A stretch of 64,000 bases of DNA from Acetobacteraceae bacterium. Its GTDB lineage: Bacteria > Pseudomonadota > Alphaproteobacteria > Zavarziniales > Zavarziniaceae. Under the pieces are notes generated by a model that made no database searches, had not been told where the DNA came from, and was given only the letters and a program-made list of their open reading frames with translations. A program made the translations under genes and the position numbers. Where the stretch lies: assembly GCA_947379865.1 (NCBI GenBank), contig CANCOY010000002.1:1-64000 (forward strand). Direction: 5' to 3'. Of this stretch, positions 38,606 to 47,187 are shown piece after piece (positions within the stretch are counted from its first letter, which is position 1; the number at the start of each line of letters is the position of its first letter).

Positions 38606-39967
38606 TCAGGCTGCGTCGCCTTTATCTTCTTCGTCAGCGCGCAGTTCGTCAAAGCTGACCTGGCGCTCCGTGACCTGGGCGAGCTCGAGGATATAGTCGA
38701 TGACCTTGTCCTCAAGCAGCGGTGCCCGCAGCTGGGCCAGCGCCATCTGATCATTGCGGAAATAGTCGAACACAGCCTTTTCCTGACCGGGGAACTGACG
38801 GGCCTGTTCAGCAATCGCGCGGTTCAACTCTTCCGGCTTGACCTGAAGGTTCTGGCGGCGACCAACCTCGGCCAGCAGCAGTCCAAGACGGACGCGCCGC
38901 TCGGCAATCGGCATGAACTCGGCCCGCTTGGCCTCAACTTCCGGGTCGACCGCCGCTGCGGCCGCCTCTGCATTCGCCTCAACCCCTTCGGCATCGCCCG
39001 CAGCCCCGGCGCCAACGCCTGCCTGACGCAGGATCGTCTCCAGCTCCACGTTCACCAGGCCCGGCGGCACCTCGAAGGTGTGCCGCTCAGCCAGCGCATC
39101 GAGCAGGGCACGCTTCAGCTTCTGGCGGGTAAGCCCACCGCGCGTCCGCTCCAGCTGGCCCTTCATCAACTCCTTGAGCTTCTCAAGGCTCTCAAGGCCG
39201 AGGCTGGTGGCGAAGGTGTCATCAACCGTGACATCGGCGGCGGCGCGCACTTCCTTGACCGTCACTTCAAAGACGGCCGGCTTGCCGGCGAATTCCTTGG
39301 CGGGATAGTCCTCGGGGAAGGTCACGGAAACATCGCGCTTGTCGCCGGCCTGCACGCCGACGAGCTGCTCCTCGAAGCCCGGAATGAACCGGCCCGAGCC
39401 CAGCTCCAGCTCGAAATCTTCACCAGCCCCGCCTTCAAAGGGGGTGCCATCGATACGACCGAGGAAATCGATCAGCACGGCATTGCCGTTTTCTGAGACT
39501 TTCTCTGCCGTGGCAAAACGCTTCTGCTGGTTGGCAAGGCCGGTCAGGGCCTCGTCGACCTCTGCATCGGTGATGGGGGCAACCACGCGCTCAAGCGAGA
39601 TGTCCTTGAACTCGCCCGGCTCGATCTCGGGCAGCACCTCGACCTCGATGCTGAACTCCAGGTCGTCGTTCTCACCAAACTTGGTGATCTCGATGCGGGG
39701 CTGCAGCGCCGGGGTGAGATTGTTCTTTTCCAGGGTCTCGCGCGTCGTCTGATCGACGGTGTCCTGCAGGATCTCTCCCATCAGGGCCTTGGCGTGGGTC
39801 TTGCGCACAATGGAAGCGGGCACCTTGCCGGGGCGAAACCCGGGCATGCGCACCGTACGGCTGATCTCGAGGATGCGGCTCTCCAGGCGAGCGCCAATAT
39901 CTTTTGCGTCCACCTTGATACGGTAGGCGCGCTTCAGGCCTTCGGCGCTGCTTTCGATGATCTGCAT
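38606..39967 (-). CDS. tig: Trigger factor
   Basis: Ribosome-bound chaperone and prolyl isomerase that meets nascent chains. 453 residues: N-terminal ribosome-binding domain with the signature PGFRPGKVPAS (about 42-52; E. coli GFRxGKxP), a central FKBP-type domain (about 150-245, NAVLIDFLGRIDGTPFEGG) and a C-terminal cradle. An alanine-rich low-complexity insert (EGVEANAEAAAAA, about 327-339) interrupts the C-terminal arms. The tail is acidic. ATG at 39967; a promoter candidate lies 34-63 bp upstream. First gene of the tig-clpP-clpX-lon cluster. Confidence 0.97.
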   Translation of the reverse strand: MQIIESSAEGLKRAYRIKVDAKDIGARLESRILEISRTVRMPGFRPGKVPASIVRKTHAKALMGEILQDTVDQTTRETLEKNNLTPALQPRIEITKFGENDDLEFSIEVEVLPEIEPGEFKDISLERVVAPITDAEVDEALTGLANQQKRFATAEKVSENGNAVLIDFLGRIDGTPFEGGAGEDFELELGSGRFIPGFEEQLVGVQAGDKRDVSVTFPEDYPAKEFAGKPAVFEVTVKEVRAAADVTVDDTFATSLGLESLEKLKELMKGQLERTRGGLTRQKLKRALLDALAERHTFEVPPGLVNVELETILRQAGVGAGAAGDAEGVEANAEAAAAAVDPEVEAKRAEFMPIAERRVRLGLLLAEVGRRQNLQVKPEELNRAIAEQARQFPGQEKAVFDYFRNDQMALAQLRAPLLEDKVIDYILELAQVTERQVSFDELRADEEDKGDAA

Positions 39968-40000
39968 GGCACTCTCTGTCAGAGATGAGGCGAGGAAATT

Positions 40001-40030
40001 CGTCTAGCCGACGCACGGTCCGGCCGCCAA
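40001..40030 (-). promoter_or_regulatory. Candidate tig promoter
   Basis: On the minus strand: -35 TTGGCG (40030-40025), an 18-bp spacer, -10 TAGACG (40006-40001) preceded by C. Transcription near 39994 gives a 27-base leader before tig. Same CTAG-type -10 as at clpX and proS. Confidence 0.45.
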
Positions 40031-40052
40031 GGCGCGAGGCATAGGTAAAGCG

Positions 40053-40137
<85 letters not shown>

Positions 40138-40243
40138 CCTGTTTTCCGGATGGCGCTGACGCGTCCGGCCTGCCATGGGTTGGCGGCGCGGCCCGAAGGC
40201 CGGCGGACGGCTTCTATATCACGGGACTGGATCAGGACAACAG

Positions 40244-40273
40244 CCCTGCCCCCTCAAAGGGTGCAGGGCAGGG
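40244..40273 (-). terminator. Hairpin after the small protein gene at 40280
   Basis: CCCTGCCC and GGGCAGGG form an 8-bp stem with a 14-base loop, starting 6 bp after the stop codon. No T-run follows on the transcribed strand. Probable weak terminator that also shields the tRNA-Leu gene from read-through. Confidence 0.45.
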
Positions 40274-40279
40274 AAAAAC

Positions 40280-40537
40280 CTACTCTGCCGCCACGAGACG
40301 GCAGGCCGAGGGATAGTTCACGGCGAAGGCCTCAAGGGCCAGCGTGCGCTCACCCTGAAGGATGGCTTCATCATCGCCCGGCCGCATGTAGGAAAGGCGG
40401 AACCGCACGTGGGGCATGCCGGAAATCTGAGCGTCGGGCTCGATAACCTCGACGATCTCAACAACACGGTGTGCCTTTTGCGCCCTGAACACTTCCCCGG
40501 CGCGAACCTCCGGGACTTTTCTATTCCGGAACCACAT
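40280..40537 (-). CDS. Small hypothetical protein
   Basis: 85 residues, family not recognised. Sequence starts MWFRNRKVPEVRAGEVF, then a regular alternation of charged and hydrophobic residues (RVVEIVEVIEPDAQI, HVRFRLSYMRPGDDE) that suggests a small all-beta fold, possibly SH3- or KOW-like, ending in a helix (LALEAFAVNYPSACRLV). No signal peptide or membrane helix. ATG at 40537 has GGGGGTGG upstream; an in-frame GTG at 40555 is the alternative. It follows nnr by 65 bp in the same direction and may share its transcript. Confidence 0.75.
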   Translation of the reverse strand: MWFRNRKVPEVRAGEVFRAQKAHRVVEIVEVIEPDAQISGMPHVRFRLSYMRPGDDEAILQGERTLALEAFAVNYPSACRLVAAE

Positions 40538-40602
40538 CACCGCCACCCCCAACACACTCTGAGCCTAAGCCCGATTCAGATTCACTGATGATTGTATGAG
40601 AA

Positions 40603-42183
40603 TCATGAACGCGAATCGGTGTCCAGAAAAAAATTGACTGGCGCATTATTTTCTTGAAGCAGTTGGCGAAGTGCCGTTGGGACAAGGGCAGGTAAATCCT
40701 CAGCAATGAGTCCTGGGCCAAAAGCATCTGCTGCCACGCTATGCACCCAGATACCTGCAGCAGCTGCGTCAAGGCCCGCAAGCCCTTGGGCAAGAAGGCC
40801 GACAATGAGACCGGCAAGGACATCTCCCGATCCCGCAGTCGCAAGCCAGGGTGGCGCGCAATCATTGATGATCACGCGACCCTGTGGGTCCGCTGCCACC
40901 GTATCCGGCCCCTTGAGAATGACGGTTGCGCCCGACCGGCTGGCTGCGGCGCGAACCCGCGCCAGGCGGGGCATGTCCCGCCCAAGATCTGGGAAGATCC
41001 GGGCGAACTCCCCTTCATGGGGGGTCAGGACCGTTGCCGCGCCCGCACGTACCGGGCGGCCGATCGCCTGCCAGAGCCTGTCAGGTGCCACGGCAAAACT
41101 CGTCAGGGCATCGGCATCCAGAACCACCCCACGCGGTCCATCGAGGGCTGCCAGCACATGGGCCAGGGTCCCCTCCCCCACACCATTGCCCGGGCCGACG
41201 AGCAGTGCATTGAGGCGGCGGTCGGCAAGCAGTGCAGCAAGGTCGGCGGCCTCTGCAACGCGCCGGATCATCACGGCCGTAAGGTGTGCGGCATGGACGA
41301 GCAAAGCCGAAGGCGGGCTGGCCACTGTAACCAGCCCCGCCCCCACCCTGAGCGCGGCCAGAGCCGCCAGCCGGCAGGCCCCTGTGGCGGTGGCACCACC
41401 GCTCATCACCACCGCATGCCCACGGTCGTATTTGTGGGAGGCCGCCCCTGGCCATGGAAACCGGTCTCGCCAAAGCGCAGTGTCGTTGACGAAATGAGTG
41501 GGCCGGAGCCTGTCGAGGACATCGTCACCGATGCCGATGTCGACCACCTCTATGGGTCCGCACAGCGTCCGGCCAGGCAGCAGCAGATGGCCGGGCTTGC
41601 GCCGGAAAAAGGTGACGGTCAGCGCGGCCCGGGGCGCAAAGCCAAGAACCGCCCCCGTATCCCCATGAATGCCACTGGGCACATCAACTGCGATGATCGG
41701 GGACGTGGCGCGGCCCGCATCTGCGGCCTCAAGCACCGCACGAATTTCGCCGCCCACCGGCCGCCCCAGACCGGCGCCAAAGACCGCATCGATGACCAGC
41801 GCCGCACCGGCCAAGGCCTCAACGCCAAAGGGAACCGTGGGCCCATCCCAGCGCGCCGATGCCAGGGCAGCATCCCCCTTGAGGGCTTCGCGGTCGCAGC
41901 TGAGGGCGATGCGCACAGGCCAGCCCTGCTCTGCCAGCAGGCGGCCTGCCACAAACCCGTCCCCTCCGTTGTTTCCAGGGCCTGCCAGCACCACCAGGGG
42001 CCTGGGCGTCCATCTGGCGGCAATGGCCCGCGCGATACCCGCCCCTGCCCGCTCCATCAGGTCGATACCAGGCGTGCCGGCAGCGATGGCAAGGGCATCT
42101 GCCTGCGTCATTTCGGCGACGGTCAAGAGGGCCGCCTTGCGTGCGCCCCCATGGAGCACGGGCACCTCAGGGGCGAAAGACAT
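40603..42183 (-). CDS. nnr: Bifunctional NAD(P)HX epimerase / ADP-dependent dehydratase
   Basis: Repairs hydrated NADH and NADPH. 526 residues in two domains: an N-terminal epimerase (YjeF_N, about 15-215; AGPGNNGGDGFVAGRLL near 67-83, DAVFGAGLGRPV, AVDVPSGIHGDTG) and a C-terminal ribokinase-like dehydratase (about 225-520; VGPGNGVGE, DADALTSFA, LTPHEGEFARIF, LKGPDTV and the catalytic AGSGDVLAG). ATG at 42183; a TTG two codons earlier is less likely. It begins 2 bp after the amidase gene ends, so the two are probably co-transcribed. Confidence 0.95.
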   Translation of the reverse strand: MSFAPEVPVLHGGARKAALLTVAEMTQADALAIAAGTPGIDLMERAGAGIARAIAARWTPRPLVVLAGPGNNGGDGFVAGRLLAEQGWPVRIALSCDREALKGDAALASARWDGPTVPFGVEALAGAALVIDAVFGAGLGRPVGGEIRAVLEAADAGRATSPIIAVDVPSGIHGDTGAVLGFAPRAALTVTFFRRKPGHLLLPGRTLCGPIEVVDIGIGDDVLDRLRPTHFVNDTALWRDRFPWPGAASHKYDRGHAVVMSGGATATGACRLAALAALRVGAGLVTVASPPSALLVHAAHLTAVMIRRVAEAADLAALLADRRLNALLVGPGNGVGEGTLAHVLAALDGPRGVVLDADALTSFAVAPDRLWQAIGRPVRAGAATVLTPHEGEFARIFPDLGRDMPRLARVRAAASRSGATVILKGPDTVAADPQGRVIINDCAPPWLATAGSGDVLAGLIVGLLAQGLAGLDAAAAGIWVHSVAADAFGPGLIAEDLPALVPTALRQLLQENNAPVNFFLDTDSRS

Positions 42184-42185
42184 GC

Positions 42186-43604
42186 TCAATCCTCAAGATG
42201 CGGTGGATGCCTTAGATGCCATGGGGTGGCTGCCTCAAAGGCCCTTGCGGCCCTCAGAACCAGGGCATCGGCATGCATCGGCCCGACAATCTGCAGCCCG
42301 ACGGGAAGCCCGTCTGCAGTAAAGCCGCAGGGAATGCTGATCGCCGGTTGCTGGGTCAGGTTGAAGGGAAACGAAAATGGCGTCCAGGCCGTCCAGTCGC
42401 GGGCCCAGTCCACGCCCTTGTCAGGCGCGGGGGTGAGTTGGCCCACAGCAAAGGGCGAAACGGAAATGCTTGGCGTGATCAAAAGATCCCAGGACTGATG
42501 AAACTGGCGCATATGGGCGCCAAGCGCCGCCCGGGCCTGCACGGCATGAAGATAATCGACCAGGCCAATGGCCTCTCCCTCCTCCACCACCGCCAGCAGA
42601 TCAGGCTCAAGCAGTGCCTTTTTCTCGGGCGAGAGGCCGCTGAGTGCTGCTGCCGCGCCGGCATACCAATGGGTGCGGAACAGGCCGGCCGGGTCGTCAA
42701 AGCCCGGATCCACAGCTTCAACCCTCGCTCCAAGATCGCTGAAGACCGCTACCGCCCCGGCAACGATTTCCGCAATCTCTGGCATCACAGGGGCATAGCC
42801 AAGATCGGCGCTGAAGGCGATGCGCAGGCCAGCGACCCCATCATCCAGACCCACGGTCATGTCGCGGCCATCGGCTGGCAGCGAATACCAGTCGCGTGCG
42901 TCGGGCTCGGCCATGACCTGCAGCATCAGGGCGCAGTCGGCAACGGTTCGTGCCATCGGCCCCACATGGGCAACCGTCCCAAAGGGGCTGGACGGCCAGG
43001 CCGGAACCCGCCCGAAGCTTGGCTTGTGCCCAACCACACCGGCAAAGCTTGCGGGAATGCGGATGGATCCGCCGCCGTCGGTGCCACTTGCCAACGGGCA
43101 GAAGCCGGCCGCGAGGGCGGCCGATGCCCCACCGCTTGATCCACCCGGGGTCATGTCGAGGTTCCAGGGATTGCGGGTAATACCGGTCAGCGGCCCGTCG
43201 GTGACGCCCTTCCAGCCGAATTCCGGCGTCGTTGTCTTGCCCAGCAGGATGGCGCCATGTTCGCGCAGACGGGCCACAGAGGGCGCCTCGTCGGCCCAGT
43301 CCTGATCGGGATCAACGCTGAGCGAGCCTCTCAGGGTCGGCCAGCCCTGGGTGAGCAGCAGGTCCTTGATCGCCACCGGCACGCCGTCAAGCCGCCCCAA
43401 AGGCTCACCCCGGAGCCAACGCTGCTCTGACCGGCCCGCCGCACCAAGCGCTGCACTGCGATCAATAAGACAGAACGCGTTGATCTCCCCGTCATGGGTG
43501 GCAATGCGGTCGAGCAGCGCCCGCGTCACATCAATGGGAGAAAGGGTTTTGGCGCGATAAGCGCGCACGAGATCGACAGCGCTCAGCCAGTGGAGTGCGG
43601 GCAT
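42186..43604 (-). CDS. Amidase (amidase signature family)
   Basis: Hydrolyses amide bonds; the substrate cannot be read from the sequence. 472 residues with the Ser-cisSer-Lys triad of the family: Lys in VAIKDLLLTQG (about 78), cis-Ser in TPGGSSGGASAAL (about 150-162) and nucleophile Ser in GTDGGGSIRIPA (about 172-183). It is not obviously GatA: no gatC or gatB is nearby and it lacks the GatA-typical start. The C-terminus (IPCGFTADGLPVGLQIVGP) is standard. It is followed by nnr after 2 bp and lies 107 bp after the phosphatase gene. Confidence 0.93.
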   Translation of the reverse strand: MPALHWLSAVDLVRAYRAKTLSPIDVTRALLDRIATHDGEINAFCLIDRSAALGAAGRSEQRWLRGEPLGRLDGVPVAIKDLLLTQGWPTLRGSLSVDPDQDWADEAPSVARLREHGAILLGKTTTPEFGWKGVTDGPLTGITRNPWNLDMTPGGSSGGASAALAAGFCPLASGTDGGGSIRIPASFAGVVGHKPSFGRVPAWPSSPFGTVAHVGPMARTVADCALMLQVMAEPDARDWYSLPADGRDMTVGLDDGVAGLRIAFSADLGYAPVMPEIAEIVAGAVAVFSDLGARVEAVDPGFDDPAGLFRTHWYAGAAAALSGLSPEKKALLEPDLLAVVEEGEAIGLVDYLHAVQARAALGAHMRQFHQSWDLLITPSISVSPFAVGQLTPAPDKGVDWARDWTAWTPFSFPFNLTQQPAISIPCGFTADGLPVGLQIVGPMHADALVLRAARAFEAATPWHLRHPPHLED

Positions 43605-43711
43605 CGGTTGGTTCCTCGGACGGCGGGATCAAGGCCCGTCCGGGGAATCCTGCCACCAAAAGGGGGGCGCGCACAGGGGCAAGACGAAGCCACCCGCGCG
43701 CACCCCTGATC

Positions 43712-44263
43712 TCAGAGCACGCGGGTCGCCGCCTCGTTGCCATGCTCAACCAGAACCAGGCGCCCATCGATCACATCAAGCCGGGTGATGGAGCAGTTGT
43801 CGGGTTGAAAATGAACCACCTGCGCCGCACCAACCGCAGCACCGACGGCCACATTGATGGCGATGAAATGGCTGACCACCACGGTATCGCGCTCCAGGCT
43901 CACCAGCGCGTCAATCACGCCCTGGCGCCAGTCCTGCAGGTTGGCTGGCAGATCTGACCAGGGCTGGGCCATGATGGCGCGCAGCCAAAGGCCACGTGCG
44001 GAAAGATCTGGTTCATCCGAAGGGATCTCGGCAACCCTGGGTTCCACCCGGGCCGACCGGCCCCAGGCGGCCTCAAGCGGCGCAACCGTCTCGCGCGTGC
44101 GCCGCAGGGGACTGACCACAAGGTCCATCGGCCCGCGCCCGGCGATCTCGCGGGCCATGGCGGCCGCCTGGGCGTGGCCGACATCGTCGAGGCCCGGATC
44201 AAGGTCGGAGTCCCAGCCGGCGGCGGCCTTGCCGTGCCGAACCAGGGTCAGTCGGATCGTCAT
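43712..44263 (-). CDS. Histidine phosphatase (SixA/phosphoglycerate-mutase-like) family protein
   Basis: 183 residues of the branch 2 histidine phosphatase fold: the phospho-histidine motif LVRHGKA (H about 9), the second Arg in SPLRRTRETV (about 53-62) and the late His in VVVSHFIAINV (about 136-146). Real substrate unknown; family members act on small phosphoesters or phosphohistidine. ATG at 44263 has GAGGAAACC upstream, which overlaps the stop of the preceding small gene, so the two are read together. The longer in-frame reading adds 29 residues that overlap that gene and is rejected. Confidence 0.88.
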   Translation of the reverse strand: MTIRLTLVRHGKAAAGWDSDLDPGLDDVGHAQAAAMAREIAGRGPMDLVVSPLRRTRETVAPLEAAWGRSARVEPRVAEIPSDEPDLSARGLWLRAIMAQPWSDLPANLQDWRQGVIDALVSLERDTVVVSHFIAINVAVGAAVGAAQVVHFQPDNCSITRLDVIDGRLVLVEHGNEAATRVL

Positions 44264-44279
44264 GCGCTTGGTTTCCTCA

Positions 44280-44594
44280 TCAGAAATAAGTCGGCAGATC
44301 ATGGGCGCGTTTAAGGTCGTCCCAGGAATTGGCATCGGCCACAGCGACAAAGGCTATGTCGGCGCCCCCGGCGCTTGCCGCCTCCCGATCAACCCGGATC
44401 TGGGCCAGCAGGTGCCGGTTGCAGGTGGCACGCCCGTCAGCGCCACCCCAGTCGCGGGGACCGGGGATCAGCTGGGCGTTTCCATCGATCCCAAGCAGAA
44501 CGGTCTGGTAGGTCCAGGAAACATCCTGGCCTGCCAGCCGTCTGAGAGGCGGTGAGTAGAAGATCAGCGCCCTGGAGGGAGACGCAACACCCAT
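44280..44594 (-). CDS. Small hypothetical protein
   Basis: 104 residues, no family recognised. Seen: VSWTYQTVLLGIDGNAQLIPG, CNRHLLAQIRVDREAA and a closing WDDLKRAHDLPTYF. It looks soluble, without signal peptide or membrane helix. Codon choice is GC-rich at third positions like its neighbours, which supports a real gene. It sits 39 bp after the acyl-CoA dehydrogenase and 16 bp before the phosphatase, all on the minus strand, consistent with one transcript. The start (ATG 44594) has only a weak site, CAGGTAAAG. Confidence 0.6.
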   Translation of the reverse strand: MGVASPSRALIFYSPPLRRLAGQDVSWTYQTVLLGIDGNAQLIPGPRDWGGADGRATCNRHLLAQIRVDREAASAGGADIAFVAVADANSWDDLKRAHDLPTYF

Positions 44595-44633
44595 GGCAAA
44601 GTCTTTACCTGTCCGGCAATGCGAAGCCGGCGC

Positions 44634-45845
44634 TCAGAGACCAAGCACGAGTTTGGCCATGATATTGCGCTGGATCTCGTTCGAACCGGCATAGATCGTG
44701 GTCTTGCGACCGTTGAAATAGGCAGGTGAAACGACGGCGGCATAGGACGGGCCGATGGGCTCGGCATTATGGCCCTTCCAGGGACCGGGATTGTCGAACG
44801 GCTGGGCATAGCCACCCACCGCCTCCACCGTCAGTTCCTGGATTGCCTGCTGCAACTCCGTGCCGCGCGTCTTCAGAAGGGATGATTCAGGTCCCATGTT
44901 CTGGCCTGACGACAGGTTCGAGAGAATGCGCAGTTCCGTGTATTCCAGCGCCGTCACCTGGATCTCGATATCGTTCAGTTTTGCGCGGAAACCCTGATCG
45001 TCGGCGAGGTGCCCGGCATCGACCGCCTCGGTCGCGGCAATGCGGCGGAGCTTGCCGATGGCCTTCTTCAGATTGCTGGAATAGGCATTGCCGCGCTCGA
45101 ACTCCAGCAGATACTTGGCGCAGGTCCAGCCCTTGTCGAGATCGCCGACCAGGTTCTCCTTTGGCACCTTCACATCCTCGAAGATCACCATGTTGACCTC
45201 CTGGGCACCGTCAGGCGCCTGGTCGAGGGTGACCAGGGGGCGCACGGTGACACCGGGGCTCTTCATGTCGATCAGCAGGAACGAGATGCCGTCCTGGGTC
45301 TTGGGCGAAACCGTTGTGCGGACCAGGCAGAAAATCCAGTCAGCATGCTGGGCAAAGCTCGTCCAGATCTTGGTGCCGTTGCACAGGAAATGGTCCCCCT
45401 TGTCCTCGGCCTTCATCTTCAGCCCGGCCAGATCAGACCCGGCACCCGGCTCGGAATAGCCCTGGCACCACCAGACATTGGAGGCCAGGATATCAGGCAG
45501 GAAGCGCTGCTTCTGGGCGGGGGTGCCGAACTTCATGATGACGGGCGCCACCATGGTCAGGCCAAAGGGCATGATCGTGGGGGTGGAGGCTGCCGCCATC
45601 TCCACCTGGTAAATGTACTTGCGCGTCTGCGACCAGCCGGGGCCGCCATGCTCCTGCGGCCAGTTGGGGGCGATCCAGCCCTTCTCATGGAGCTTCTTCT
45701 GCCACCAGATGTGGTCTTCCTTGGTCAGGTAGCCATTGGGGCTGCGGGCGATGCGCTCGCGCATGTCCTGGGGCCAGTTGTCGGACAGCCATTGGCGGAC
45801 TTCGTCACGAAAGGCGATGTCTTCAGCAGTGAACGAGAGATCCAT
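44634..45845 (-). CDS. Acyl-CoA dehydrogenase family protein
   Basis: FAD-dependent enzyme that introduces a trans-2 double bond into an acyl-CoA. 403 residues: N-terminal helical domain, middle beta domain (WWCQGYSEPGAGSDLAGLKM, about 125-144; GTKIWTSFAQHADW) and C-terminal helical domain ending YAGSNEIQRN. At the position of the usual medium-chain catalytic Glu (YEG) stands A386 (YAG). The base may instead be E248 or E250 in LLEFERG, the place used by isovaleryl- and long-chain enzymes. The closest subgroup by look is the pimeloyl-CoA dehydrogenase large-subunit type, but no small subunit is present. Own promoter candidate 37-65 bp upstream. Confidence 0.9.
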   Translation of the reverse strand: MDLSFTAEDIAFRDEVRQWLSDNWPQDMRERIARSPNGYLTKEDHIWWQKKLHEKGWIAPNWPQEHGGPGWSQTRKYIYQVEMAAASTPTIMPFGLTMVAPVIMKFGTPAQKQRFLPDILASNVWWCQGYSEPGAGSDLAGLKMKAEDKGDHFLCNGTKIWTSFAQHADWIFCLVRTTVSPKTQDGISFLLIDMKSPGVTVRPLVTLDQAPDGAQEVNMVIFEDVKVPKENLVGDLDKGWTCAKYLLEFERGNAYSSNLKKAIGKLRRIAATEAVDAGHLADDQGFRAKLNDIEIQVTALEYTELRILSNLSSGQNMGPESSLLKTRGTELQQAIQELTVEAVGGYAQPFDNPGPWKGHNAEPIGPSYAAVVSPAYFNGRKTTIYAGSNEIQRNIMAKLVLGL

Positions 45846-46361
45846 GGCCGTGCTCCCTGTGCGGCATGAGGTCGATGCCGCATTCTAGGACGTTGGCGCC
45901 GCAATCTGAAGCGGCCGGGCTTACCCTGGGCCCAACCATCATGGCGAAGCTTGCGGGGCTGATTCGGGCCCGGGCGCCCTTGGATTGCCGGAAGCGAATG
46001 AGCCCTTCCAACCACCCGTGGTCCATCGCCCCGATTGCCCCGGTTTTGTTATTGGCACCCGCTCGCGATGCACGCCAATGGGCAACCAAAGGCCATTTGA
46101 ACGCGGTCCGCTGGGCTTTTCGCAGCGCAAAGACATTTCCGGGCGCCTGAATGTCCCTGCGCCATTTCAGATCGACCGGCGGGAACATAGTCTTAACTTG
46201 CAACGGGGATGAGCAAGCGGCAATGTCGGGCAAAGTGGTATTTGGCACCGCGCCGCAGCATTGTTGGCGTGAGCCCAGCAGGCGGGTGCACTGGCCGCCC
46301 TTACAGGCCGGGCCGATCCTTGCTGTTGTTTCGCAGTCTTTTCCGGGAACGCTGAAACCTC
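45846..46361. other. Divergent intergenic region between the acyl-CoA dehydrogenase and the ParA-like gene
   Basis: 516 bp with no credible gene; short open frames on both strands have poor codon use and no ribosome binding sites. It must hold the promoters for two divergent units. Only the left one (45882-45910) could be suggested. Stretches such as 46186-46225 are AT-richer but show no clear box for the rightward gene. Confidence 0.6.
45882..45910 (-). promoter_or_regulatory. Candidate promoter of the acyl-CoA dehydrogenase unit
   Basis: On the minus strand: -35 TTCAGA (45910-45905), a 17-bp spacer, -10 TAGAAT (45887-45882) preceded by C. The -10 matches five of six consensus bases. Leader of about 30 bases before ATG 45845. 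Confidence 0.45.
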
Positions 46362-47180
46362 ATGATCATCATTCCCCAACAGCCCGCTGGCGGCGTCGGC
46401 AAGACGAGCACCAGCATCCTGTGCTTCGAAGTCCTGCAGGCCGCCGGTCTGGCGCCGCTGGCCGGCGAGGTGGAGCGGGCCAACGACCGCAAGTTTTCGG
46501 AATTGCTGAAGGCCCAGGGCCTGCAGCCCCACCCGTCGGTCAACATCATTCTGCCCGATCCAGCCGCGCTCGCCGCCGCCCCCAAGAAGGCGCTCTATAT
46601 TCTTGAGCCGCTTTTCGAACTGCTGACCGAGGCAAGCACGCGGCACGCCGTGGTTGACCTTGCCGCCGGCGTTGCCGTCCAGTTCCTCAAGGCGGTTGCC
46701 AGCAACGATATCCAGACCCTGGTGGAGGATGAGGGCAAGCACCTTGTCTTCCTGCCGATCACCCTGGCGCACGACCGAACCCAGCGGGTGCGCGCCCTGC
46801 AGATGGCAGATGCCACCCGCAAGCTGTTCCCCCGTGCACGGATCATTCTGACCCTCAATCAGATGCCCCTCGATTCAGACGAGAAAGATGAAATCATCGC
46901 GTCTCTGGAGGAAGGGCTGAACATGGAGGCCATGGGCCGCAGGGTCTTTGATGATTACATGGTGATCGAGGAAGACCGCAGCGACCTGCGCGCCCGCCTG
47001 TATGAAGGCATGCACCTGCCGCCGCGCTTCATTCTCGACATGCCACTGGAAGCCATCCAGGAGGCCACAAAACTGTCCCGGATCGTCACGCGCGGCGAAC
47101 GCAACCTTTTTGCCCAGTGGTATGAGCGGACAACCAGGGAAATCGCCCGGGCACTGCGGCTGAACCTGCCGGGAGCCTGA
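46362..47180 (+). CDS. ParA/MinD-like P-loop ATPase lacking the signature lysine
   Basis: 272 residues of the SIMIBI ATPase fold. The first residues are a P-loop, MIIIPQQPAGGVGKTSTS, with K14 and T15 as the ordinary Walker A residues. The deviant ParA motif KGGxGKT is altered: A9 stands where the intermonomer signature Lys should be. VVDLAAGVA (about 94) provides the Asp of Walker A-prime, and LPITLAHDRTQRV and RIILTLNQMP fit later strands. The sequence has no helix-turn-helix. It looks distantly like StbB- and MipZ-type partners rather than true ParA; no parB is present. The next gene, 7 bp on, is a membrane protein, so membrane or polar positioning is a reasonable guess. ATG at 46362 has only a weak ribosome binding site. 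Confidence 0.72.
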   Translation: MIIIPQQPAGGVGKTSTSILCFEVLQAAGLAPLAGEVERANDRKFSELLKAQGLQPHPSVNIILPDPAALAAAPKKALYILEPLFELLTEASTRHAVVDLAAGVAVQFLKAVASNDIQTLVEDEGKHLVFLPITLAHDRTQRVRALQMADATRKLFPRARIILTLNQMPLDSDEKDEIIASLEEGLNMEAMGRRVFDDYMVIEEDRSDLRARLYEGMHLPPRFILDMPLEAIQEATKLSRIVTRGERNLFAQWYERTTREIARALRLNLPGA

Positions 47181-47187
47181 GACTGGC

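Noticed and set aside
42186..43604. Amidase as GatA of the tRNA-dependent amidotransferase
   Set aside because: No gatB or gatC in the neighbourhood; it is paired with nnr, and general amidase features are all that can be seen.
45823..46248. An open frame of about 140 codons upstream of the acyl-CoA dehydrogenase gene
   Set aside because: It overlaps the dehydrogenase start, has no clear ribosome binding site and shows a composition rich in rare combinations; no domain is visible.
46362..47180. Reading the ATPase as the chromosomal ParA
   Set aside because: Signature lysine is missing, and no parB or origin-proximal genes (gidA/gidB) are adjacent.
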